A stretch of DNA of 15,209 bases from contig CAJXDJ010000006.1 in assembly GCA_913052045.1 (NCBI GenBank), positions 1 to 15,209 on the forward strand, read 5' to 3'. Source of the stretch: an uncultured Dehalococcoidia bacterium (lineage in GTDB: Bacteria > Chloroflexota > Dehalococcoidia > Lucifugimonadales > GCA-2712585). The position numbers were made by a program, and so were the translations under genes. The notes beneath the pieces were generated by a model. That model saw only the letters and a program-made list of their open reading frames with translations. It did not search any database and was not told where the DNA came from. Position 1 is the first letter of the stretch. Each line of letters starts with the position of its first letter. Positions 7,169 to 13,872 of this stretch are shown here, piece by piece.

Positions 7169-7803
7169 GATGTTGATTCCTGTGATAGATTTTTCAGGAG
7201 ATCGGCTTTTGCTTCCTTTTCCCTACCATTTTTTATCATGGTCAGCAGTTCAGGGGTAATCAATTTCTGCCAGATATCTGGTTTGACTTTCCACCCATTT
7301 GATTTGACTTGCTTGCGAATTTGCGAAAGTAAAGGGGCTAGATCTGCGTATTCTAGCAGTGGGCTTTTCGACAGGCATTCTCTGAATTTTCTCGCTAATG
7401 CTGGACTTGTTCCGTTAGTTGATATAGCAAGAGTCACCGGTCCCCTCCTAACGATAGCTGGAGCAATAAAATTGCTTAAAAGGGGATTGTCTACCGTGTT
7501 CAAAAGAACCTTATGAAGCTTGGCTTCCTCTGATATCATGGTGTTAACCTTAGCTGAGCCTGTAGCCGTTATTACTAGGAATGCATTCGCTATATCGCCG
7601 GACTCGTAGATACGTGGTTCCCATGAAATTCTACGGTTTTTTATCCAAGACAATATGCAAGGCGTGATTTTAGGGCTTATTACTGAAATTAGGCATTTAT
7701 ATTCGAGCAGCTGAAAGATTTTGGCTTCAGCTACTTTGCCGCCTCCAACTACGATGCAAAGCCGATTGGTAATGTCCAAAAAAACAGGATAGTACGACGT
7801 CAT
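7165..7803 (-). CDS. Precorrin-2 dehydrogenase / sirohydrochlorin ferrochelatase (CysG N-terminal/Met8p type)
   Basis: Oxidises precorrin-2 to sirohydrochlorin with NAD, and in this family may also insert iron to give siroheme. The 212-residue protein starts with YYPVFLDITNRLCIVVGGGKVAEAK, the family's N-terminal beta strand and NAD-binding Rossmann loop (GGGKVA, 20-25; quoted in part). NTVDNP carries Asp105, equivalent to the catalytic aspartate of CysG. NFIAPAIVRRGP and AISTNGTSPALARKFRE follow, with Ser128 in the phosphoserine-prone position of CysG. The CysG-type methylase domain is absent; that activity sits in the CobA-HemD fusion two genes downstream, which supports a siroheme (sirC/ylnF-like) branch. 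It is the first gene of the operon and overlaps hemC by four bases. Confidence 0.93.
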   Translation of the reverse strand: MTSYYPVFLDITNRLCIVVGGGKVAEAKIFQLLEYKCLISVISPKITPCILSWIKNRRISWEPRIYESGDIANAFLVITATGSAKVNTMISEEAKLHKVLLNTVDNPLLSNFIAPAIVRRGPVTLAISTNGTSPALARKFRECLSKSPLLEYADLAPLLSQIRKQVKSNGWKVKPDIWQKLITPELLTMIKNGREKEAKADLLKNLSQESTS

Positions 7804-7826
7804 TAGACTAACCTATGGGGCCTATA

Positions 7827-7857
7827 ATTCTACCGTGTATCATACGGAAGCCCACAA
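7827..7857 (-). promoter_or_regulatory. Candidate promoter of the tetrapyrrole operon
   Basis: On the minus strand TTGTGG (7857-7852) and TAGAAT (7832-7827) are separated by 19 bases, slightly longer than ideal. The predicted start would leave a leader of under 20 bases before the ATG at 7803. No strong Shine-Dalgarno is present. Other weak hexamer pairs lie upstream (a TTGAAA/TAGAGT pair), so the assignment is tentative. Confidence 0.3.
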
Positions 7858-8089
7858 CTCTACGTATTCTAGCAGAAAATTTCAATCGATCGCTTTTGAG
7901 CTCAAGCACAATATATTATTGCAATTATATGTTAGCCTAATGGATTATCTGATGATGATGATGCTCCAGTGATTAGAAAATCATTATTATCGGCCAAAAT
8001 AGCAGATAAACATTGCACGTAGATCACTATATATTTGTTTAGGGTCTCTTTTTAAGCAAATGATAGGTTCTTCTGTTGTAACAATTGGA

Positions 8090-8119
8090 TTGATGCGATA
8101 CCTTTACTATTGATATACT
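8090..8119 (+). promoter_or_regulatory. Candidate gatB promoter, TTGATG-18-TGaTATACT
   Basis: The -35-like TTGATG (8090-8095) is 18 bases from TATACT (8114-8119), which is preceded by TGA and so forms an extended -10. The last base of the -10 is only three bases before the ATG at 8123. Transcription would then be expected to begin near 8126, inside the annotated start codon region. Confidence 0.55.
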
Positions 8120-8122
8120 TAA

Positions 8123-9637
8123 ATGAAGATAATTTTACCCAGAGATTCTGCCTTGAATACTGTTTCAACTGAATACGAGACTGTGATTGGGCTTGAGGTG
8201 CATGTTCAACTTAAGACCAAAACCAAAATGTTCTGTAACTGCCGAGCAGATTATCAGTACGCCCCACCGAATACGTTGGTATGTCCCGTTTGTCTTGGAT
8301 TGCCTGGGGTGCTGCCGGTTGTGAACCGCAAGGCTGTCGAGCAAACTATAGCATCTGGGTTGGCTTTGAATTGTGAAATATCTGAGAACACAAAGTTTGA
8401 TCGTAAGAACTATCCATACCCAGATCTGATGAAAGGTTTTCAGATTTCCCAATATGATATGCCCATAGCTAAAAATGGCCATCTAGAGATCGAGTTGGAC
8501 GGGGACAAGAGGTCGATTGGTATCGAGAGGGTGCATCTCGAAGAGGACGTGGCAAAATTGCAGCATGTAAACGAGAATGGAGAGGAAAGTTATAGCCTGG
8601 TAGACGTGAATAGATCTGGGGTAGCTTTGATGGAAATCGTGGGGGATCCTGATATACGTTCTCCCGAAGAAGCCCGCCAATATCTTATCGCATTACGATC
8701 CATACTTCAGTATATTGAAGTGACCACTGGCAATATGGAAGAAGGGAGTCTACGTTGTGATGCCAATATTAGTGTTAGACCGAAGGGTGCTAAGAATTAC
8801 ACTACACGCACAGAAATAAAAAATATGAATAGTTTTCGGTCCGTATATAATGCCCTTGTTTACGAAGCTAAACGTCAAATAGATGTTGTAGAAACGGGTG
8901 GACGAGTTGTTCAAGAAACTAGAGGTTGGGTGGAGGAGCGGGGAGTAACGGTTTCGCAACGTTCAAAAGAGGAGGCTCACGATTATAGATACTTTCCTGA
9001 ACCTGATCTTCCACCAATGACGATCGATACAGAATGGGTTGACGCGATCTATAGTGAACTGCCAGAATTGCCTTTTGAAAAACGCGATAGGTTCGTATCT
9101 CAATACCATTTGTCTAGATATGACGCTGAACTTTTGACTGCGTCAAAAGGAATGGCGATCTTTTTTGAAGACGCAATGGAAGGAACCAAAACAACTTGCG
9201 CGAATTATGTACAGCGGAGCAAGTCTGTCGCAAACTGGTTGCTCGGAGATCTAACAAGTTTGTTACATCAAGATTCTATCACGATAGTGGACTCCAAAGT
9301 TAAGCCTTCACATATAGGTGAATTATTAGATTTGCTAGAAGACGGTATACTGACTACTTCGTTGGCAAAACAAGTCCTGGCTCGTTCCTTTGCCAACTCC
9401 GTTTCTCCGTTGCAGTTGGTTCGAGATGGGGGATATGAATTGATCGTGGACGCCTCCGTGGTTTTAAAAGCTGTGAAGGAGGCTATAGTTAGTAATCCAA
9501 AGGCTGTAAGTGATTATCGGTTAGGTAAACAGACGGCGGCCAAATTTCTTGTTGGACATGTTATGCGCATCACAAAAGGCAAGGCTGACCCTGTGGAAGT
9601 AAACGCATTGGTTGAGGAAGAACTAAAGGCTCTATAA
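8123..9637 (+). CDS. gatB: Asp-tRNA(Asn)/Glu-tRNA(Gln) amidotransferase subunit B
   Basis: The tRNA-binding and kinase subunit of GatCAB, which activates mischarged Glu-tRNA(Gln) or Asp-tRNA(Asn) for amidation. The 504 residues match the usual length of about 480-500. Visible: ETVIGLEVHVQL (19-30), four zinc-site cysteines 38, 40, 54 and 57 (CNC and CPVC), FDRKNYPYPDLMKGFQISQ, VDVNRSGVALMEIV, GNMEEGSLRCDANIS, and SKEEAHDYRYFPEPDLPP, then a C-terminal YqeY-like helical tail. gatA and gatC are not in the window. The start is uncertain: ATG 8123 has no Shine-Dalgarno and lies almost on the -10 element. An in-frame TTG at 8153 would give a product beginning just before the conserved YETVIGLEVH block, closer to the usual GatB N-terminus. 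secG follows after nine bases. Confidence 0.96.
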   Translation: MKIILPRDSALNTVSTEYETVIGLEVHVQLKTKTKMFCNCRADYQYAPPNTLVCPVCLGLPGVLPVVNRKAVEQTIASGLALNCEISENTKFDRKNYPYPDLMKGFQISQYDMPIAKNGHLEIELDGDKRSIGIERVHLEEDVAKLQHVNENGEESYSLVDVNRSGVALMEIVGDPDIRSPEEARQYLIALRSILQYIEVTTGNMEEGSLRCDANISVRPKGAKNYTTRTEIKNMNSFRSVYNALVYEAKRQIDVVETGGRVVQETRGWVEERGVTVSQRSKEEAHDYRYFPEPDLPPMTIDTEWVDAIYSELPELPFEKRDRFVSQYHLSRYDAELLTASKGMAIFFEDAMEGTKTTCANYVQRSKSVANWLLGDLTSLLHQDSITIVDSKVKPSHIGELLDLLEDGILTTSLAKQVLARSFANSVSPLQLVRDGGYELIVDASVVLKAVKEAIVSNPKAVSDYRLGKQTAAKFLVGHVMRITKGKADPVEVNALVEEELKAL

Positions 9638-9646
9638 GAGGTGTAA

Positions 9647-9862
9647 TTGGGAAGCGCAATTCAAATACTGCAAATATCGGTATCGGTTATATTGGTTATC
9701 GTAATCCTCATGCAAGTCAGAGATTCGGGGGCTGGCCTTTTTGGCTCTTCTAGTACCACGTTTCGAGTTAGAAGAGGTGTCGAAAAAGTGTTGTTTCAGT
9801 TAACCATTTTTCTTTCGGCGGTTTTTGTTGTAGTGTCTATACTAAGCGTTAGGTTATCCTAG
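9647..9862 (+). CDS. secG: SecG, preprotein translocase subunit
   Basis: Small auxiliary subunit of the SecYEG protein-export channel in the cytoplasmic membrane. The 71-residue product has two hydrophobic segments (about 3-23 and 47-68) joined by a polar loop with the family pattern: MQVRDSGAGLFGSSS, then FRVRRGVEKVLFQLT. It starts with TTG at 9647, preceded by AGAGGTG (9637-9643), whose GAGG core sits five bases from the start; this decides the start codon. It lies nine bases after gatB and 20 bases before the DUF62 gene, so the three are probably one transcript. Confidence 0.93.
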   Translation: MGSAIQILQISVSVILVIVILMQVRDSGAGLFGSSSTTFRVRRGVEKVLFQLTIFLSAVFVVVSILSVRLS

Positions 9863-9882
9863 CCAATAGATGACATAGGGCT

Positions 9883-10653
9883 TTGATCACTTTATTGACT
9901 GATTTTGGATTGGTTGATGGCTATGTAGGGCAGCTAAAAGCAGTGATTTTTGAAATAAATCCCTTCGTCAATATAGTCGATCTAACTCATGATATTGAAC
10001 CCTATAATCTAACCCAAAGTGCATTTTTGTTATCGAAAACCGCAGAACAATTTCCGCCCGATACAATCCATGTAGCGGTCGTCGATCCAGGTGTTGGATC
10101 TACCAGGAGACCATTGCTTGCCGTAACTCCCACAGGTTTTTTCGTAGCACCGGATAACGGAATATTAAGTGACGTACTTTCCCGACAATCCGGACAGTCT
10201 ACGGTGTTTCAAATAAGTAACCAGGCATACTGGAGACATCCAGTGAGTTCGACTTTCCATGGTAGAGATATATTTGGCCCGGTTGCCGCTCATCTTTCGC
10301 TTGGATTGGATCCAGAAAAGGTGGGTAAAGAGGTTAGGGATCCGATTTGTCATCCCATTAATAAACCAGTTTGGGCCGACAGTAAATTGCAAGGTGAGAT
10401 CGTACACATTGACCGATTTGGCAATTTGATTACCAATATAGACCGTAAGCTAGTGAATGACAGGTCTTCTTTGTCAGTGTCGGTCAAAAATGAAGTCATT
10501 CCGTATTTAGTAGCGAATTATTCCGAAAGTGGAGGGTTGATGGCTTTGTTTGGAAGTTTCGATACTCTCGAGATTGCTCTCAATCATGGTAGCGCGGCCA
10601 GACACCTAAAGGCACACGTTGGCGATAATGTTTGCGTCTTCGATGCTTTTTAG
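9883..10653 (+). CDS. SAM hydroxide adenosyltransferase (SAM hydrolase, DUF62 family)
   Basis: Relative of the fluorinase/chlorinase enzymes. The housekeeping members cleave S-adenosylmethionine to adenosine and methionine using water or hydroxide. At 256 residues it is of normal length. Motifs: ITLLTDFGLVDGYVGQLK at the N-terminus, VVDPGVGSTRR (67-76), FFVAPDNGILS (86-96), FHGRDIFGP (125-133) and IDRFGNLITNI in the C-terminal domain. The Asp-Arg-His triad that marks the hydrolase branch is present as Asp68, Arg75 and His126. The fluorinase signature insert is not seen, so halogenation is unlikely. The start must be TTG 9883: an in-frame TGA at 9871 lies just upstream and no ATG or GTG intervenes. 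Its ribosome binding site is poor (AGGG only about three bases away). The stop overlaps the end of the convergent lipoprotein gene by four bases. Confidence 0.93.
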   Translation: MITLLTDFGLVDGYVGQLKAVIFEINPFVNIVDLTHDIEPYNLTQSAFLLSKTAEQFPPDTIHVAVVDPGVGSTRRPLLAVTPTGFFVAPDNGILSDVLSRQSGQSTVFQISNQAYWRHPVSSTFHGRDIFGPVAAHLSLGLDPEKVGKEVRDPICHPINKPVWADSKLQGEIVHIDRFGNLITNIDRKLVNDRSSLSVSVKNEVIPYLVANYSESGGLMALFGSFDTLEIALNHGSAARHLKAHVGDNVCVFDAF

Positions 10654-11336
10654 TCACCGTTTATGATTTCTATCGGATAGGTGATTCTCAATACGTTTCC
10701 AGTGGGACCTTTGTTTTGGGCACCTGGGAAAAAATCCACTTCTATGATATATGTGCCCGTGGGCACCTGTGTAGGAACATTGTCGACTGGAATATGAAGA
10801 TCCCATACAACCGTTCGTTCAAAGGTTTGTTGCGGCTGCATGGTCCCTAAGGTAATACCATCAAATAAGGGGGTAGTATCATCGTTGGAAAAGAGATAAA
10901 TCTCGTCTGTGCCTTTATCCTGGTTTTCAACGATCCGTATGTACAAGTCAGGATCTCCTACTGCCCACATGGTATATTGCTGCTCCGACGACGATAGGTT
11001 TTTAATTTTGGCCTTAAGTTCAATCGTTTCTCCGATTGGAACTTTGTCTACCCGAAGCCAGAGGCCAAGTTGAAATTGTCCATTCGACTCATCTTTTGCT
11101 ACCTGAGACCAGTCGTGAGTTTCTCTTTGTGAAGGTTCTGTTGGTATACGATCAACTGAGCCAGCATTGTGTTCGATTTTTGGGGCATCGTTAGTATCAA
11201 TTGGCACGATATTTTCAGTTAGACCAGGGACCATCGTGGGTGGGGACTTCGAATCCTCCCTAGAGCACGCCGATAGAAACACCAGTAGTGTAACTGTGAT
11301 GTTTAGAATCAACTTGAGGGAAACCATTTTGTTCAT
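10650..11336 (-). CDS. Predicted lipoprotein with a beta-rich (BsuPI-like) domain, unknown function
   Basis: From ATG 11336 the product is 228 residues. It begins with a lysine-containing n-region, a hydrophobic stretch (LILNITVTLLVFL) and the lipobox LSAC with lipidated Cys24, so it should be exported and anchored to the outer face of the membrane. A charged, proline-rich linker follows. The C-terminal part reads as an Ig-like beta sandwich: LGLWLRVDKVPIGETIELKAKIKNLS, then ERTVVWDL and VPTGTYIIEVDF (quoted in part). The Vpp/G-T-Y ending recalls the BsuPI-type proteinase inhibitor/intracellular adhesin fold, but I would not assign that function. A longer reading from an earlier in-frame start at 11399 would overlap the upstream gene and spoil the signal peptide, so I reject it. 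ATG 11327 also remains possible. It lies 23 bases after the deacetylase gene and is probably cotranscribed. Confidence 0.8.
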   Translation of the reverse strand: MNKMVSLKLILNITVTLLVFLSACSREDSKSPPTMVPGLTENIVPIDTNDAPKIEHNAGSVDRIPTEPSQRETHDWSQVAKDESNGQFQLGLWLRVDKVPIGETIELKAKIKNLSSSEQQYTMWAVGDPDLYIRIVENQDKGTDEIYLFSNDDTTPLFDGITLGTMQPQQTFERTVVWDLHIPVDNVPTQVPTGTYIIEVDFFPGAQNKGPTGNVLRITYPIEIINGD

Positions 11337-11359
11337 AAGATGCTGTTTTAGTATTAAGG

Positions 11360-12262
11360 TTACGTAGCTGGACGGGGCGGATATTTCTCTAGCCACCAAC
11401 GAGCTATCTCAATTCGTTTAGCGAACCAGACACCTGGTTTGCTTTTAGCATATTCAATAAATCGTATCAATTCGATTGCTCTGGATGGCTTTCCAATAAT
11501 CCGACAGTGTAGGCCTAGCGACATCATCTTGGGATGTGTACTTCCTTCTTCGTACAAGAGATCAAACGTATTCTTTGCAGTCTCAAACCAGTCTTTGGGT
11601 TGAGACATATCCCCGCGCCATAATTTACTGTCGTTGACTTCTAGTGAATAAGGCACTACCAGCCAATCTTTTTGTTTCACAATAGTATAGAACGGGAGGT
11701 CATCATTGTATGCATTACAATCATAAATGAATCCACCTTCCTCGACGATCAATTCTCTGGTGTTCAGGCTTGGACCGTAACGGCAATACCAACCCAGTGG
11801 GCGTTCCCCTGTAGTCTTTATTATTGATTTAACTGCTTGATGGATAGCTTTTCTTTCTTCCTCGCGGCTCATCTTAAAGTATTCTTCCCATCGATTACCA
11901 TGACCGAATACTTCGTGTCCGTATTTTACGATTGCTGGACCCACGAACGGATTACGTTCCAACGCCAGTGCACAACAATAAAAAGTTGCCGGAACGTTGA
12001 GTTGGTCAAATATGTTGAGAATCCGCCAGATTCCCACCCGACTTCCATATTCGAAGAATGATTCGTTAGCCAGGTCTCTTTGACCTGAAGGAACAGGTGA
12101 TGGAGACTCTCCTATTGTTTCGCCCGCGGGATCACCATCGAGTGTGGAATATTCTGATCCCTCTTCGTAATTTACTACTAAGGAAACAGCAATTCTTGCC
12201 TTGTTTGGCCACTCGATTGCAGGTGGGTTAGGTCCGTATCCTATTAAGTCACGACTTTGCAT
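11360..12262 (-). CDS. Polysaccharide deacetylase-family hydrolase, allantoinase PuuE-like
   Basis: A carbohydrate esterase 4 (NodB-fold) metal hydrolase, 300 residues. It follows the pattern of the PuuE group (cofactor-independent allantoinases, urate catabolism): DLIGYGPNPPAIEWP, VVNYEEGSEYS (29-39), FFEYGSRVGIWR (69-80), ALERNPFVGPA, the metal-site GHEVFGHGNRW (115-125, His116 and His121), GERPLGWYCRYGPSLNTR, VEEGGFIYDCNAYNDDLP and MMSLGLHCRIIGKPSR with His252. Known relatives open the hydantoin ring of allantoin or act on other cyclic amides, and many homologues are uncharacterised, so the substrate is open. No other purine-catabolism gene is in the window. I start it at ATG 12262 because CAGGAG lies five bases upstream; an in-frame GTG at 12289 has no correctly spaced ribosome binding site. 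It has no signal peptide, so a cytoplasmic enzyme is expected. Confidence 0.88.
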   Translation of the reverse strand: MQSRDLIGYGPNPPAIEWPNKARIAVSLVVNYEEGSEYSTLDGDPAGETIGESPSPVPSGQRDLANESFFEYGSRVGIWRILNIFDQLNVPATFYCCALALERNPFVGPAIVKYGHEVFGHGNRWEEYFKMSREEERKAIHQAVKSIIKTTGERPLGWYCRYGPSLNTRELIVEEGGFIYDCNAYNDDLPFYTIVKQKDWLVVPYSLEVNDSKLWRGDMSQPKDWFETAKNTFDLLYEEGSTHPKMMSLGLHCRIIGKPSRAIELIRFIEYAKSKPGVWFAKRIEIARWWLEKYPPRPAT

Positions 12263-12267
12263 ATTGT

Positions 12268-12273
12268 CTCCTG
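12268..12273 (-). promoter_or_regulatory. Shine-Dalgarno CAGGAG of the PuuE-like gene
   Basis: Read on the minus strand, CAGGAG is separated by five bases from the ATG at 12262. It selects this start over the GTG 27 bases upstream. Confidence 0.75.
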
Positions 12274-12372
12274 TATTAAGGGGGTCCACTCCTTCTGTCT
12301 TTTCCCAAAAATGCTTATTAGCTTTGATATGATGTTTTGATTGACCAAGTCGACTGTTTGTTATTAACCCCG

Positions 12373-12400
12373 AAAAATTTATAGAGTTTACATTACTCTA
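12373..12400 (-). terminator. Weak candidate terminator after cysS
   Basis: On the minus strand, just downstream of the cysS stop, TAGAGT and ACTCTA form a six-pair stem with a seven-base loop, followed by TAAATTTTT. The stem is AT-rich and weak, but the trailing U run and the position between two transcription units fit an intrinsic terminator. Confidence 0.4.
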
Positions 12401-12408
12401 CTGCGGTG

Positions 12409-13872
12409 CTATTTCCAACGCCAATGTGAACTTTCAGGGTTATCTTCGATTATTAGGTTCAACTTAGCTAATGTATCTCTGATCCAATCGGCCAAATCGT
12501 AAGAATTAGCATCTCTCAGTTTTCTCCGAATCGCGACCAGTGTATCCATCATAGAATCTAGACTTTTAGAGTCTGCACAGGCAATCAAGTTAGATAATCC
12601 TTGATCATTAGAAGGTTCAATCATTTTTGACATCTGTCTATATAAATCGAAAACTTTATCTTCCAGGTCGGCACCGCTACTTGTTGATTGGTTAAATTTA
12701 AGTCCAAGAATGCCACCCAATTTTTTTAGCATTTTCTGGGCTTCGCCAACGGTAATATTGTTTAAATGAGCCCGGTTTATTTCGTGAGCCAATTCAAAGA
12801 GAATACCTACGGCTTGGGATGTGTTGAGATCGTCATTCATGCTTTCAATGAACTTACTTTCGAATGGGCTTGAATCCAGTTGCCCGAAGTCTGTATGAGG
12901 GTGGATTCGAAGGACAGCTAGTAAACGATCAAGCCCTTTGTTTAAATTACTTAGGGCCTGGTCGCTATAATTTAGGGGGCTACGATAATGAGCGGAAAGG
13001 AAAAAAAGCCTGATTAAGTCAGGTTTATATTTTTCGAGTGCCGTGTCAATTGAGACCAAATTCCCTACCGACTTGCTCATCTTTTCGTCTTGGAGATTTA
13101 GGAGTCCGTTGTGGACCCAGAACCGTACAAATGGATCTTTATCTGTAAATGATTCACTCTGGGCCAACTCATTCTCATGATGGGGAAATACTAGGTCCAA
13201 TCCCCCTCCATGTATGTCGATGGTTTCACCCAAATTATCCAGGCAAATTGTGGTGCATTCGATGTGCCAACCGGGGCGTCCATTGCCCCACGGGCTTTCC
13301 CAAGAAGGGTCCCCGGGCTTTGAAGCTTTCCAAAGGGCAAAATCCATTGGGTGGCGCTTCTGTTCTGAGATTTCGATCCGAGACCCAGCTATCATGTCAT
13401 CTATTGACCGGTTGCTAAGTTGACCATAGTTGATATATTTCCTCACGCTAAAATAGACGTCACCATCATTTTCATAGGCGTAACCCTTCGCTATAAGCTG
13501 TTCGACTATCTTAATGATTCCTGGAATTGCCTCAGTTGCTAGGGGATATTTATGAGCTGGAAGAACATTTAGTCGTTCCATGTCCCTGATGTATTCTTGC
13601 ATGTAGCGTGTCGAGAGTTCCTTATAGGAAATCGACTCTTCTCTAGCTTTGACAATAATCTTGTCATCAATATCGGTGAAATTTTGGACGTGTTGTACCT
13701 CAAATCCTATGAATTCAAGATACCTACGCAGTACATCAAATGTTATTGTACTTCTCGCGTGTCCCACATGTGCGGTTGAATATGGGGTGATGCCACACAC
13801 ATAAAGTTTAACTTTGTTATCTTCAGAGCTAAACTCCTTCAGTTGTCCGGAAAGAGTGTCTCGAATGTACAT
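12409..13872 (-). CDS. cysS: Cysteinyl-tRNA synthetase
   Basis: Charges tRNA(Cys) with cysteine. From ATG 13872 it has 487 residues, typical for the class Ia monomer. Zinc ligands that discriminate cysteine are Cys26 (YVCGITPY), Cys206 (WHIECT), His231 and Glu235 (PHHENELAQSE). The HIGH-type motif reads HVGH (35-38) and KMSKS is at 264-268. The N-terminal CGITPYSTAHVGHAR is of the form seen in Chloroflexota and actinobacterial CysS/MshC relatives. The cysteinyl-inositol ligase MshC is shorter, so CysS is the better call: a full C-terminal helical domain continues for about 215 residues after KMSKS and ends in HWRWK. A GTG one codon earlier is also in frame. The ATG overlaps the ispF stop (TGATG), implying coupled translation. 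Confidence 0.97.
   Translation of the reverse strand: MYIRDTLSGQLKEFSSEDNKVKLYVCGITPYSTAHVGHARSTITFDVLRRYLEFIGFEVQHVQNFTDIDDKIIVKAREESISYKELSTRYMQEYIRDMERLNVLPAHKYPLATEAIPGIIKIVEQLIAKGYAYENDGDVYFSVRKYINYGQLSNRSIDDMIAGSRIEISEQKRHPMDFALWKASKPGDPSWESPWGNGRPGWHIECTTICLDNLGETIDIHGGGLDLVFPHHENELAQSESFTDKDPFVRFWVHNGLLNLQDEKMSKSVGNLVSIDTALEKYKPDLIRLFFLSAHYRSPLNYSDQALSNLNKGLDRLLAVLRIHPHTDFGQLDSSPFESKFIESMNDDLNTSQAVGILFELAHEINRAHLNNITVGEAQKMLKKLGGILGLKFNQSTSSGADLEDKVFDLYRQMSKMIEPSNDQGLSNLIACADSKSLDSMMDTLVAIRRKLRDANSYDLADWIRDTLAKLNLIIEDNPESSHWRWK

Larger units (their letters stand above)
7804..8122. other. 319-base divergent intergenic region, no gene seen
   Basis: AT-rich spacer between the divergent tetrapyrrole operon and gatB. 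I see no tRNA, riboswitch-like fold or convincing small ORF. It holds candidate promoters for both sides (listed separately), a (GAT)4 run at 7951-7962 and a small perfect AT-rich inverted repeat, CAATA-TAT-TATTG, near 7909-7921. The latter is too weak to call a terminator. Confidence 0.6.

Noticed and set aside
7909..7921. AT-rich inverted repeat CAATA-TAT-TATTG
   Set aside because: A five-pair AT stem with a three-base loop and no U run; too weak for a terminator and not near a gene end.
7951..7962. (GAT)4 run upstream of gatB
   Set aside because: A short trinucleotide run expected by chance in AT-rich intergenic DNA; no sign of a regulatory or repeat array.
8165..8959. Minus-strand frames inside gatB
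   Set aside because: Shadows of the gatB coding sequence with no start signals or recognisable domains.
9883..10653. Possible fluorinase or chlorinase
   Set aside because: The family's hydrolase triad (Asp-Arg-His) is present and the halogenase-type active-site insertion is not seen, so SAM hydrolysis is the better call.
11337..11399. N-terminal extension of the lipoprotein gene to 11399
   Set aside because: It would overlap the deacetylase coding region and place 44 residues before the lipobox cysteine, spoiling a normal lipoprotein signal peptide.
12409..13872. MshC (cysteine:glucosaminyl inositol ligase) instead of CysS
   Set aside because: The N-terminal motif style is shared, but the full-length C-terminal region and 487-residue length fit cysteinyl-tRNA synthetase.
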